Assembly: GCF_900636745.1 (NCBI RefSeq)
Contig: NZ_LR134310.1
Location: forward strand, 1,356,501 to 1,420,500
Source: Actinobacillus equuli
Lineage (GTDB): Bacteria > Pseudomonadota > Gammaproteobacteria > Enterobacterales > Pasteurellaceae
DNA: 64,000 nucleotides
Reading direction: 5' to 3'
The notes under the pieces: model-generated
The model's input: the letters and a program-made list of their open reading frames with translations, nothing else
Database searches by the model: none
Told to the model about the DNA's origin: nothing
Translations under genes and position numbers: made by a program
In this document: in pieces, positions 1 to 8,334 of the stretch
Layout: each line of letters starts with the position of its first letter
How positions within the stretch are numbered: position 1 is the stretch's first letter

Positions 1-100
1 GCTGGCGTTCTACGGCAAAAAGTGTGTTGGGTGCAGAAAGCATCGCTCCGGCTAATGCGGAGCGTTTGAGTAGTTGTCTTCGAGTCAGATTTTGTTTCAT
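1..100 (-). CDS. ftsP: Cell division protein FtsP (SufI), 5' fragment
   Basis: Only the first 33 codons lie in the window; the gene runs off the left edge. The peptide starts MKQNLTRRQLLKRSALAGAM and continues into a small-residue segment, which is a typical twin-arginine (Tat) signal peptide with an RRQLLK core. FtsP/SufI is a Tat-exported multicopper-oxidase-fold protein that protects the divisome under stress. The name rests on this signal plus position: plsC lies 7 nt upstream on the same strand, the same pairing as plsC-ftsP in Escherichia coli. The mature domain is not visible, so another Tat substrate cannot be excluded. Confidence 0.7.
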   Translation of the reverse strand, partial: MKQNLTRRQLLKRSALAGAMLSAPNTLFAVERQ

Positions 101-107
101 TATGTGC

Positions 108-833
108 TTATTTCTTGGCATCTAACGCTGCAATTTCAGCATCTAAATCAGCTATTTTAGCTGCCATAATGCTATGGCATTTTTCAATCAATTCTTTGAT
201 ATTGTCACGATTGTAACCGGTCGTATCAATCGGTTCTAAACTTTCGCAGATAACAGTACCGTTGTTCCAACGATTGAGATCAACTTTATTATGTAACGAA
301 GAACACACAATCGGCACAATCGGCACGCCCGCTGCGATTGCGGTATGAAATGCGCCGGTCTTGAAAGGTAATAAGCCACGGCCTCGGCTACGAGTGCCTT
401 CTGGGAACATCCAAATGGAAATTTGACGCTCACGAATAATTTCACCCACTTTATTCATCGTGCTAATTGCGCTACTACGTTTTTCTCGATTAATAAAAAT
501 ATTGCCGGTTGCCCAATACACTAAACCGAAAAACGGAATCCAAATCAGGCTTTTTTTACCGATCGTGACGGTACGTGGTGGCACGATACCGGCAATAGTA
601 AGCATATCGTAGTTATTTTGATGGTTAGCGATATAAATTGCCGGTTGAGAAAATTCCGGACGTGGACGATAAATCACTTTCAAGCCGACCAGTTTGTGCA
701 TCGACGCATACATTCTAGCTACGATGCCGACCGTGCTAGGATGACGGAAACGGATAAAAGCGTACACCGTACCAATAATAGAAATAATAATCGCAGTCAC
801 CGCGACTGCAAGAATACGAGCGAGTTTTAGCAT
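108..833 (-). CDS. plsC: 1-acyl-sn-glycerol-3-phosphate acyltransferase
   Basis: Transfers the second acyl chain to lysophosphatidic acid to make phosphatidic acid, at the inner membrane. The 241-residue protein begins with a hydrophobic membrane segment (about residues 5-28). It carries the acyltransferase catalytic motif H-X4-D (NHQNNYD, H71 and D76) and the substrate-binding FPEGTRSRG motif near residues 143-151. Length matches the E. coli enzyme (about 245). It is probably co-transcribed with ftsP, 7 nt downstream. Its promoter must lie in the 132-bp gap shared with divergent tpx. Confidence 0.93.
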   Translation of the reverse strand: MLKLARILAVAVTAIIISIIGTVYAFIRFRHPSTVGIVARMYASMHKLVGLKVIYRPRPEFSQPAIYIANHQNNYDMLTIAGIVPPRTVTIGKKSLIWIPFFGLVYWATGNIFINREKRSSAISTMNKVGEIIRERQISIWMFPEGTRSRGRGLLPFKTGAFHTAIAAGVPIVPIVCSSLHNKVDLNRWNNGTVICESLEPIDTTGYNRDNIKELIEKCHSIMAAKIADLDAEIAALDAKK

Positions 834-965
834 AATAAGCCCTTCAAAAAATCAACATTTTATTGCACGCAGTATAACAAAATTTACTTATTTTATTAAA
901 AGGTTTAAACGGCAATTAAAAGTCGATATATTAGGTTGGCTTTTAACCAATGATAGGAGTTTGAT

Positions 966-1466
966 ATGAGCAAGGTAACATTAATGGGTAACCCGATTGA
1001 TGTAGCGGGTAACTTTCCACAAGCGGGCGAAACCGTTGAGAATTTTACATTAGTGAATAACAGTTTAGAGAATGTTTCTTTGGCGGATTTTGCCGGTAAA
1101 CGCAAAGTGTTAAATATTTTCCCAAGTATTGATACCGGTGTATGTGCGACTTCAGTACGTGTGTTTAACCAAAAAGCGGCGGATTTAACAAATACGGTTG
1201 TTTTATGTATTTCTGCGGATTTACCTTTTGCGCAAGCGCGTTTTTGCGGTGCGGAAGGTATTGAAAATGTGCAAACGCTTTCTACTTTCCGTAATAAAGA
1301 GGTTCATCAACAACTTGGTGTTGATATCCAGAGCGCACCCTTAGCCGGTTTAACTTCTCGTTCGGTAATTGTATTAGATGAAAATAATCGTGTATTACAC
1401 AGCGAATTAGTTTCCGAAATCAAAAATGAACCGAATTACGAAGCAGCATTAGCCGTTTTAGCGTAA
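966..1466 (+). CDS. tpx: Thiol peroxidase
   Basis: Periplasmic or cytoplasmic atypical 2-Cys peroxiredoxin that reduces lipid and hydrogen peroxides using thioredoxin. The 166-residue product has the peroxidatic cysteine in SIDTGVC (C60) and the resolving cysteine in ARFCG (C94), matching the C61/C95 pair of the E. coli enzyme. The start is preceded by AGGAG with good spacing. It is a single-gene unit: divergent from plsC and closed by an uptake-signal hairpin and a strong terminator shared with the convergent ompA copy. Confidence 0.96.
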   Translation: MSKVTLMGNPIDVAGNFPQAGETVENFTLVNNSLENVSLADFAGKRKVLNIFPSIDTGVCATSVRVFNQKAADLTNTVVLCISADLPFAQARFCGAEGIENVQTLSTFRNKEVHQQLGVDIQSAPLAGLTSRSVIVLDENNRVLHSELVSEIKNEPNYEAALAVLA

Positions 1467-1471
1467 TCTTA

Positions 1472-1517
1472 ACAAGCGGTAGAATTTGCAAAAAATTTAG
1501 CAAAAATGACCGCTTGT
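1472..1517. repeat. Inverted pair of uptake signal sequences
   Basis: ACAAGCGGT at 1472-1480 is followed by its reverse complement ACCGCTTGT at 1509-1517, separated by AT-rich sequence with TTTGCAAAA-like tracts. This is the extended Apl-type uptake signal in head-to-head orientation. The pair can form a hairpin just after the tpx stop codon, so it may help termination as well as DNA uptake. Confidence 0.85.
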
Positions 1518-1521
1518 CGAC

Positions 1522-1555
1522 AAAAAAGCCCACGCATCAAAGCGTGGGCTTTTTT
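1522..1555. terminator. Bidirectional terminator between tpx and ompA
   Basis: A perfect 14-bp stem (1522-1535 with 1542-1555) contains GCCCACGC paired with GCGTGGGC, flanked by A6 on one side and T6 on the other. It therefore works for tpx on the plus strand and for the ompA copy at 1577-2704 on the minus strand. Confidence 0.93.
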
Positions 1556-1576
1556 AGTATTAATGCAAAATAACTA

Positions 1577-2704
1577 TTACATAGTTACATTTTTAGAACC
1601 TTGAACTTGAACTTCAACACGACGGTCAGGAGCTAAACAAGCGATTAACGCTTTACGACCTTTAACGGCGTCACATGTAGCGCCAGTTACAGGGTTTGCT
1701 TCACCGTAACCTACAGCAGTTACGTTAGCCGCATTTTGACCTTTAGAAACTAAGTAGTTAGCTACAGTTTCAGCACGACGTTGAGAAAGTTTTAAGTTTG
1801 CAGCTTCTTTACCGATACGGTCTGTGTAGCCGTTAACTTGGATAGCAGGAGTTGCTAAACCTAAGTTAGCGATTTCAGTGTTAGCTGCATCTAAAGCTGC
1901 TGCTGCCGCTGGTTTTAAGTTAGATTTACCGAAAGCGAATAATACGTCAGAGCTGAACGCGAAGTTTTTAGTTACAACTTCTGGAGCCGCTTCAACTGGA
2001 GCAGCACCTTGACCGAAACGGTAGCTTAAACCTGCAGATACAGAGTGGATATCTGGAGCATATTGGTCAACTGGGTTTTTCGCACCATTACCTGTACGCT
2101 CGATAGCTTTGTTTAAGTTACCCGCTTTGTTTAAGTATTGATATTCAACACGAGCTGCTAATTCTGGAGTAATTGCGTATTCAACACCAGCACCTAAAAT
2201 TGTAGATGCTTTTAATTTGTGGTATTTTTCAGCTTCGTCTTTACCTGTATTTACTTCTGAGAATTTGTAGTCGTTACGAACAACTGCAACACCAACTTTA
2301 CCGTAAACGTCTAAGTTAGGTAATACTTCGTAGCTTGGTTTTAATGCTAAGTTTAAACCGTGAGCAGAGTGACGGTATGTAGTGTGTTTACCTTCATCTT
2401 GGTTACCACGAGCACGACCGTAGAAATCGTAACCTAATTCAGCTGCTAAACCAAAGTTGTTTTGGTTTAAGATTTGGTAACCACCGAATACACCGTAAGT
2501 TACAGAGTTGCGGTTGATACCTGCATCTGTTGTACCATTTTGGTAACGAGCATCATTTTCATATTTTTGGTTGAATTGACGAACACCTTCGTGAAGTGTT
2601 GCCCAACCTGCTTTAGCACCAGCGTAGAAAGTGTTTTGTTGTGGAGCTGCTTGAGCTACTGCTGTAGCAGATAATACTGCTAACGCAACTAATGATTTTT
2701 TCAT
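1577..2704 (-). CDS. ompA: OmpA-family outer membrane protein, copy 1
   Basis: Structural porin-like protein linking the outer membrane to peptidoglycan. The 375-residue precursor has a signal peptide (1-19, ending AQA), an N-terminal eight-strand beta-barrel (about 20-230), a short Pro/Ala linker (APVEAAPEVV) and a C-terminal OmpA peptidoglycan-binding domain with NGYTDRIG and SQRRAE motifs. A Cys pair near the C-terminus (TCDAV, IACLAP) is typical. In Pasteurellaceae this family is also called OmpP5. The mature protein is identical to that of the copy at 2990-4117; only signal-peptide residue 14 differs (Thr here, Ala there). The 5' leader is different and contains two strong hairpins. Confidence 0.96.
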   Translation of the reverse strand: MKKSLVALAVLSATAVAQAAPQQNTFYAGAKAGWATLHEGVRQFNQKYENDARYQNGTTDAGINRNSVTYGVFGGYQILNQNNFGLAAELGYDFYGRARGNQDEGKHTTYRHSAHGLNLALKPSYEVLPNLDVYGKVGVAVVRNDYKFSEVNTGKDEAEKYHKLKASTILGAGVEYAITPELAARVEYQYLNKAGNLNKAIERTGNGAKNPVDQYAPDIHSVSAGLSYRFGQGAAPVEAAPEVVTKNFAFSSDVLFAFGKSNLKPAAAAALDAANTEIANLGLATPAIQVNGYTDRIGKEAANLKLSQRRAETVANYLVSKGQNAANVTAVGYGEANPVTGATCDAVKGRKALIACLAPDRRVEVQVQGSKNVTM

Positions 2705-2741
2705 TTTGATAATCCTCTAAATTTTTATCGTCATCTATTAA

Positions 2742-2808
2742 AATCCCCTTTCAAGGGGATTATGAATATCAGTTTTGTTACTTTCTTTCTCACTGTGCAA
2801 GAAAGAAA
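2742..2808 (-). promoter_or_regulatory. Two stable hairpins in the ompA copy 1 leader
   Basis: Upstream of ompA copy 1 two perfect 9-bp stems are visible: AATCCCCTT with AAGGGGATT (2742-2761) and TTTCTTTCT with AGAAAGAAA (2782-2808). In E. coli a 5' stem-loop gives ompA mRNA its long half-life, so a stabilising role is a reasonable inference. These hairpins are absent upstream of the second ompA copy. Confidence 0.55.
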
Positions 2809-2930
2809 ACTGCTATTACTATTTCATTTTATCAAATTATGAGCTAAAAATACAATAAAACCGCTATTTCCTTCAGATAGATAAAGGTTTGCTATAAAGA
2901 GTTGCAGCTTTTAGTTCTATCAGATAATAA

Positions 2931-2959
2931 AAAACGCCCACATTTCTGCGGGCGTTTTT
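2931..2959 (-). terminator. Terminator of ompA copy 2
   Basis: Stem AAAACGCCC (2931-2939) with GGGCGTTTT (2950-2958). On the minus strand the stem is followed by a U-rich run, 30 nt after the stop of the ompA copy at 2990-4117. The two ompA genes therefore look like separate transcription units. Confidence 0.88.
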
Positions 2960-2989
2960 CTATTCTTTAGTAATAAAGAACGAACTAAA

Positions 2990-4117
2990 TTACATAGTTA
3001 CGTTTTTAGAACCTTGAACTTGAACTTCAACACGACGGTCAGGAGCTAAACAAGCGATTAACGCTTTACGACCTTTAACGGCGTCACATGTAGCGCCAGT
3101 TACAGGGTTTGCTTCACCGTAACCTACAGCAGTTACGTTAGCCGCATTTTGACCTTTAGAAACTAAGTAGTTAGCTACAGTTTCAGCACGACGTTGAGAA
3201 AGTTTTAAGTTTGCAGCTTCTTTACCGATACGGTCTGTGTAGCCGTTAACTTGGATAGCAGGAGTTGCTAAACCTAAGTTAGCGATTTCAGTGTTAGCTG
3301 CATCTAAAGCTGCTGCTGCCGCTGGTTTTAAGTTAGATTTACCGAAAGCGAATAATACGTCAGAGCTGAACGCGAAGTTTTTAGTTACAACTTCTGGAGC
3401 CGCTTCAACTGGAGCAGCACCTTGACCGAAACGGTAGCTTAAACCTGCAGATACAGAGTGGATATCTGGAGCATATTGGTCAACTGGGTTTTTCGCACCA
3501 TTACCTGTACGCTCGATAGCTTTGTTTAAGTTACCCGCTTTGTTTAAGTATTGATATTCAACACGAGCTGCTAATTCTGGAGTAATTGCGTATTCAACAC
3601 CAGCACCTAAAATTGTAGATGCTTTTAATTTGTGGTATTTTTCAGCTTCGTCTTTACCTGTATTTACTTCTGAGAATTTGTAGTCGTTACGAACAACTGC
3701 AACACCAACTTTACCGTAAACGTCTAAGTTAGGTAATACTTCGTAGCTTGGTTTTAATGCTAAGTTTAAACCGTGAGCAGAGTGACGGTATGTAGTGTGT
3801 TTACCTTCATCTTGGTTACCACGAGCACGACCGTAGAAATCGTAACCTAATTCAGCTGCTAAACCAAAGTTGTTTTGGTTTAAGATTTGGTAACCACCGA
3901 ATACACCGTAAGTTACAGAGTTGCGGTTGATACCTGCATCTGTTGTACCATTTTGGTAACGAGCATCATTTTCATATTTTTGGTTGAATTGACGAACACC
4001 TTCGTGAAGTGTTGCCCAACCTGCTTTAGCACCAGCGTAGAAAGTGTTTTGTTGTGGAGCTGCTTGAGCTACTGCTGCAGCAGATAATACTGCTAACGCA
4101 ACTAATGATTTTTTCAT
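2990..4117 (-). CDS. ompA: OmpA-family outer membrane protein, copy 2
   Basis: Second 375-residue OmpA/OmpP5 precursor, tandem to and in the same orientation as copy 1. Comparing the two reading frames I find only two base differences: position 3002 versus 1589 (synonymous Asn codon) and 4078 versus 2665 (Ala versus Thr at signal-peptide residue 14). The exported proteins are therefore identical. Identity stops a few bases outside the coding region: the leader, promoter region and terminator all differ. This fits a duplication kept homogeneous by gene conversion, or a very recent duplication with replaced flanks. Tandem ompA genes are known in other Pasteurellaceae. Confidence 0.95.
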   Translation of the reverse strand: MKKSLVALAVLSAAAVAQAAPQQNTFYAGAKAGWATLHEGVRQFNQKYENDARYQNGTTDAGINRNSVTYGVFGGYQILNQNNFGLAAELGYDFYGRARGNQDEGKHTTYRHSAHGLNLALKPSYEVLPNLDVYGKVGVAVVRNDYKFSEVNTGKDEAEKYHKLKASTILGAGVEYAITPELAARVEYQYLNKAGNLNKAIERTGNGAKNPVDQYAPDIHSVSAGLSYRFGQGAAPVEAAPEVVTKNFAFSSDVLFAFGKSNLKPAAAAALDAANTEIANLGLATPAIQVNGYTDRIGKEAANLKLSQRRAETVANYLVSKGQNAANVTAVGYGEANPVTGATCDAVKGRKALIACLAPDRRVEVQVQGSKNVTM

Positions 4118-4541
4118 TTTGATGATCCTCTAGATTGTCATCGATTAAAAAAATAAATAACTTCAATACCGCCCGGTACTAAAGTTTAACTTATATGCTT
4201 CCACCTCATTAGAGAAGAAAGATAGTTAATTTTCTAGGATACTGAACAAAAGTACAACAAAAATTTGTCTTTTTGCCAAAATAAAGTTGCAATATTCCTA
4301 TACAACATATTCTTGTTCTCTAATCAAACGAGCAAGAATGTGTCTATTATCGGAGTTCAAATTCACAAAATCAATAACCCAGCCCCCTCAAAAGTGTAAG
4401 AAAATGTATAGAACTGTTTATTTAATGGTTAATATGTAATAAATTCAATCATTCAACTTGTTTTCTTCACTTTCATTTTCAATATTCACAAATCTTGTTA
4501 ATATCGGTTTACCTCGAATTTATATTCCTATAATAATCAAT
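4118..4541. other. 424-bp gene-free region between ompA copy 2 and ydiJ
   Basis: Divergent spacer that must hold the promoters of ompA copy 2 (minus) and ydiJ (plus). It is AT-rich. The only structure I notice is an inverted repeat ATTCTTG (4309-4315) with CAAGAAT (4333-4339). No reading frame with a ribosome binding site is visible. Confidence 0.6.
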
Positions 4542-7500
4542 ATGCTTCCACAATTATCAAAAATACCGGAGCTTAATAAAACGGTTATACAGTTTTTAGA
4601 CGAGCTCAAATATCAACATTTTAGCGGTGATATTGCTTCTAATTATGCTGACCGCCTTTCTTTAGCGACAGATAATAGTGTTTATCAGCAACTTCCGCAG
4701 GCGATTTTATTTCCTAAATCGGTTTCGGATGTGGTGATTCTAACGAAATTGGCACAACGTCCGCATTTTCAACATCTGACTTTTACCCCTCGTGGCGGTG
4801 GTACCGGCACGAACGGGCAATCGCTGAATAACAATATTATTATCGATCTCTCTCGCCATCTGAATCAAATCCTCGAATTAAATGTAGAAGAACGTTGGGT
4901 GCGGGTGCAAGCCGGAGTGGTTAAAGATCAGCTTAATCAATTCTTAAAACCGCACGGCTTATTTTTCTCTCCTGAACTTTCCACCAGTAACCGCGCGACC
5001 TTAGGCGGTATGATTAACACCGACGCTTCCGGGCAGGGCTCACTGCAATACGGCAAAACTTCCGATCATGTTTTAGCGATCAAATCGGTATTGATGAACG
5101 GCGAAGTGTTAGAAACACAAGCGGTTAAATCTTGCGATTTTTTTGCAGAAATCGACCGCTTGGGCTTAACTGCTACCGGTAAACAGCTCCACCGTGAAAT
5201 TTTTAGGCGTTGTCGTGAGTTACGTCCGACCGTTCTTGCCGAGTTGCCGCAACTCAATCGCTTTTTAACCGGTTACGATTTAAAAAATGTGTTTAATATA
5301 GACGAGAGTGAATTCAATCTGACTCGTATTTTAACCGGCTCGGAAGGCTCGCTTGCTTTTATTTGCGAAGCGAAACTCAATTTATTGCCGCTGCCGAAAT
5401 TCCGTACCCTAATTAATATTAAATATCATTCGTTTGATGCGGCATTACGTTCAGCACCGTTTATGCTGAAAGCCAATGCACTGTCGGTTGAAACGGTCGA
5501 TTCTAAAGTGCTGAATTTGGCGAAACAGGACATTATCTGGCATTCGGTGTCTGATTTATTGACCGAAGATCCGAATAACCCGATTCTCGGTATTAATATT
5601 GTGGAATATGCCGGTAGCGATCAGACGTTAATCGAACAACAAGTGGCTGACTTAATTAAAGCGTTAGATGAAAAACTGGCGGATTCAACCAGCGGTATTA
5701 TCGGCTATCAAATTTGCAACGATATTGCCTCTATCGAAAAAATTTATGCGATGCGTAAAAAAGCAGTCGGTTTATTGGGTAATGCTAAAGGCTGGGCGAA
5801 GCCGATTGCGTTTGTGGAAGACACTTGCGTACCGCCGGAGCATCTTGCCGATTACATCGCTGAGTTCCGCCAATTATTAGATGATCACGGTTTGGAATAC
5901 GGTATGTTCGGTCACGTGGATGCCGGTGTGCTACACGTTCGCCCTGCATTAGATTTAACCGACCGCGCGCAAGTACAAAAATTTAAAGCGATTTCCGATC
6001 AAGTGGTCGAACTCACCGCTAAATACGGCGGTTTGATTTGGGGTGAGCACGGCAAAGGTATGCGTTCGGTGTATGGCGAGAAATTCTTTGGTGAAAAATT
6101 ATGGAGAGAATTACGTTATATCAAACAGTTGTTTGACCCGCAAAATCGCTTGAATCCGGGCAAAATCTGTACTCCGTTGGAGAACAATGCGGCACTTTAC
6201 CCGATCGACTCATCAATGCGTGCCGATTTTGATCGCCAAATTCCAATTCAAGTGCGTGAAGAATTTAAAGGGGCGATGAACTGTAACGGTAACGGGCTGT
6301 GCTTTAACTTTGATGTACATAGTACGATGTGTCCATCAATGAAAGTATCGGGTAACCGCCTTTATTCACCGAAAGGGCGTGCGACTTTGATTCGAGAATG
6401 GCTCAGATTACTTGCCGAACAAAACGTATCGCCGGACGATTTGATCTTTAAATCGCGTAAACAAGCGGTCAAATTAACCGATTTTGTTGCAAAAATTCGC
6501 AACACGCTGAATAAACAGAAAGAATACGATTTTTCGCACGAAGTAAAAGCGGCAATGGACACTTGCCTTGCCTGTAAAGCCTGTGCCAGCCAGTGTCCGA
6601 TCAAAATTGACGTACCGACTTTCAGATCGCAGTTTAATGAGTTGTACCATAGCCGTTATTTGCGTCCGGCAAAAGATTATCTGGTTTCCAATCTGGAATT
6701 TGTCGCACCAATGATGGCGAAAGCACCGAAGTTTTTTAACTTTTTCAGCAGCTCAAAATTAGCGGAAAGTGTAGCGAATAAAACGATCGGAATGACGTAT
6801 TTACCGGCACTTTCCGTACCGAATTTACAACAGCAATTAGTTGAGATTGGCTATCAGGGTGTAACCTTAGAGGCTTTGGAGGCACAAGCAAGCGGTCAAA
6901 AATCAGCGGAATTTTGCAAAACAGTGTTAGTAGTACAAGACCCGTTCACTTCGTTCTATGATGCGAAAGTGGTGGCGGATTTTGTACAGTTATTACAAAA
7001 ACTTGGTTTCCGTCCGGTGGTATTACCGTTTAAACCGAGCGGTAAGGCGCAACATATCAAGGGTTTTTTAAGTAAGTTTGCTAAAACTGCACGCAATCAG
7101 GCGGAATTTCTCAATCGTGTCGCTCAACTCGGCTTACCGATGGTGGCGGTAGATCCTGCTCTGACCTTAGTTTACCGTGACGAATATCGTGATATCTTAA
7201 AAGCAGCGCGCGGTGATTTCAAAGTGCAACTGGCTCACGAATGGCTACGAGATGTGATTCAAGCCGGTGAACTGGAACATTGCAAAAAATCAGTAAATTT
7301 TGACCGCTTGAGCTGGCATTTATTCGCACACTGTACCGAAACGACCGAATTGCCGAATGCGCAGAAAGAGTGGCAAGCGATTTTCTCTCATTTCGGTGAA
7401 CAGCTAGTGAATGAAAATGTCGGTTGTTGCGGCATGGCGGGTACGTTTGGACACGAAACCAAACACCTTGAAATGTCGAAAGCGATTTATCAGCAATCGT

Positions 7501-7631
7501 GGCAAATTAAATTGAAAAATAAACCGCTTGAGCGTTGCCTCGCTACCGGCTATTCCTGCCGTTCGCAAGTAAAACGTTTTGAGCATTATTCGGTTAAACA
7601 CCCGATTCAGGCATTGCTTGAGGTGGTGTAG
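4542..7631 (+). CDS. ydiJ: FAD-linked D-2-hydroxyglutarate dehydrogenase, YdiJ type
   Basis: Large FAD/iron-sulfur oxidoreductase; the E. coli homologue YdiJ has been assigned D-2-hydroxyglutarate dehydrogenase activity. Order of domains in the 1029-residue protein: FAD-binding PCMH domain with TPRGGGTGTNGQS, FAD oxidase C-terminal domain, a first cysteine cluster (CNGNGLC then CP, about residue 580), a ferredoxin-type cluster CLACKACASQCP (about 674), and a C-terminal region with the CCG motif GCCGMAG (about 961). I chose the ATG at 4542 because MLPQLSKIPELNK aligns with the start of E. coli YdiJ (about 1018 residues). An in-frame upstream start at 4458 would add a hydrophobic tail unlike the family. 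menI follows, as ydiI neighbours ydiJ in E. coli. Confidence 0.9.
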   Translation: MLPQLSKIPELNKTVIQFLDELKYQHFSGDIASNYADRLSLATDNSVYQQLPQAILFPKSVSDVVILTKLAQRPHFQHLTFTPRGGGTGTNGQSLNNNIIIDLSRHLNQILELNVEERWVRVQAGVVKDQLNQFLKPHGLFFSPELSTSNRATLGGMINTDASGQGSLQYGKTSDHVLAIKSVLMNGEVLETQAVKSCDFFAEIDRLGLTATGKQLHREIFRRCRELRPTVLAELPQLNRFLTGYDLKNVFNIDESEFNLTRILTGSEGSLAFICEAKLNLLPLPKFRTLINIKYHSFDAALRSAPFMLKANALSVETVDSKVLNLAKQDIIWHSVSDLLTEDPNNPILGINIVEYAGSDQTLIEQQVADLIKALDEKLADSTSGIIGYQICNDIASIEKIYAMRKKAVGLLGNAKGWAKPIAFVEDTCVPPEHLADYIAEFRQLLDDHGLEYGMFGHVDAGVLHVRPALDLTDRAQVQKFKAISDQVVELTAKYGGLIWGEHGKGMRSVYGEKFFGEKLWRELRYIKQLFDPQNRLNPGKICTPLENNAALYPIDSSMRADFDRQIPIQVREEFKGAMNCNGNGLCFNFDVHSTMCPSMKVSGNRLYSPKGRATLIREWLRLLAEQNVSPDDLIFKSRKQAVKLTDFVAKIRNTLNKQKEYDFSHEVKAAMDTCLACKACASQCPIKIDVPTFRSQFNELYHSRYLRPAKDYLVSNLEFVAPMMAKAPKFFNFFSSSKLAESVANKTIGMTYLPALSVPNLQQQLVEIGYQGVTLEALEAQASGQKSAEFCKTVLVVQDPFTSFYDAKVVADFVQLLQKLGFRPVVLPFKPSGKAQHIKGFLSKFAKTARNQAEFLNRVAQLGLPMVAVDPALTLVYRDEYRDILKAARGDFKVQLAHEWLRDVIQAGELEHCKKSVNFDRLSWHLFAHCTETTELPNAQKEWQAIFSHFGEQLVNENVGCCGMAGTFGHETKHLEMSKAIYQQSWQIKLKNKPLERCLATGYSCRSQVKRFEHYSVKHPIQALLEVV

Positions 7632-7632
7632 T

Positions 7633-7671
7633 AAATCTCCCCTAACCCCTCTTTACTAAAGAGGGGGATCT
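7633..7671. repeat. Family A intergenic repeat (CCCCTC hairpin)
   Basis: A 39-nt palindromic element, with a stem pairing CCCCTCTTT with AAAGAGGGG. The first 37 nt recur almost exactly at 60939-60975, and related copies occur at 36719-36758 and 36802-36840. It lies directly after the ydiJ stop codon and could also slow or end transcription. Confidence 0.8.
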
Positions 7672-7755
7672 ATATTGAAGGCAATAGAGATCGCGACTTT
7701 TTATTCATATCTTCTTTTATAAAGAAGACTAAAGATTTTTCATAAAGGAAACATA

Positions 7756-8181
7756 ATGACTATTTGGAAGCAAACTGCAACTTGTGAACAATTAAACGCA
7801 CTTAGCCAAAAATCGGCGGTAGCGCATTTAGGTATCGAATTTACCGCAATCGGTGAAGATTGGATTGAAGCGCAGCTTATGGTGGATGAGCGTACCCAAC
7901 AACCGTTCGGCGTATTGCATGGCGGCGTGTCAGCCGCTTTAGCGGAAACCACTGCCAATGCCGGTGCGTTAATGGTGTGTGAAGCGCATCAAATTGCGGT
8001 CGGAATGGAACTGAATATCAGCCATTTAAAATCTGTGCCGGCTGGCACAAAGGCGATTGCACGTGCAACACCGCTTAAATTAGGGCGTGAAGTGCAGGTG
8101 TGGAATATCGACATTAAAGACGAACAAGGCAATCTTTGCGCCGTGGCTCGTCTTTCAACCAAAACCTTAGATAAACGTTAG
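7756..8181 (+). CDS. menI: Hotdog-fold acyl-CoA thioesterase (DHNA-CoA hydrolase MenI)
   Basis: Hydrolyses 1,4-dihydroxy-2-naphthoyl-CoA in menaquinone synthesis (E. coli MenI/YdiI). The 141-residue single hotdog domain keeps the active-site pattern: Q49, H55 and G56 in FGVLHGG, E64 in ALAET, and H90. It is similar to YdiI throughout (for example the conserved QPFG, LHGG and EVQVW segments). AAGGA precedes the ATG. The downstream uptake-signal pair may end the transcript. A menaquinone role fits the fumarate and nitrate reductases and the menaquinone-type HemG of this window. Paralogous thioesterases with other acyl-CoA preferences exist, so substrate is inferred. Confidence 0.85.
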   Translation: MTIWKQTATCEQLNALSQKSAVAHLGIEFTAIGEDWIEAQLMVDERTQQPFGVLHGGVSAALAETTANAGALMVCEAHQIAVGMELNISHLKSVPAGTKAIARATPLKLGREVQVWNIDIKDEQGNLCAVARLSTKTLDKR

Positions 8182-8334
8182 TTTCTTATCAAATATAAGC
8201 GGTCGACTTTGATCAACTTTTTGCAAAATTCTTGATAAATCCGACCGCTATTCGCAAAAGGCGGTTGGATCTAGTGCCAACCTATTATAAAATGCCTTTC
8301 TTTTTATCTGTCCTTAACCCAAGAGAAACTCAAC

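Noticed and set aside
2474..2674. 66-residue plus-strand frame repeated in both ompA genes (also 3887-4087)
   Set aside because: Duplicated only because ompA is; no ribosome binding site and no independent conservation can be argued.
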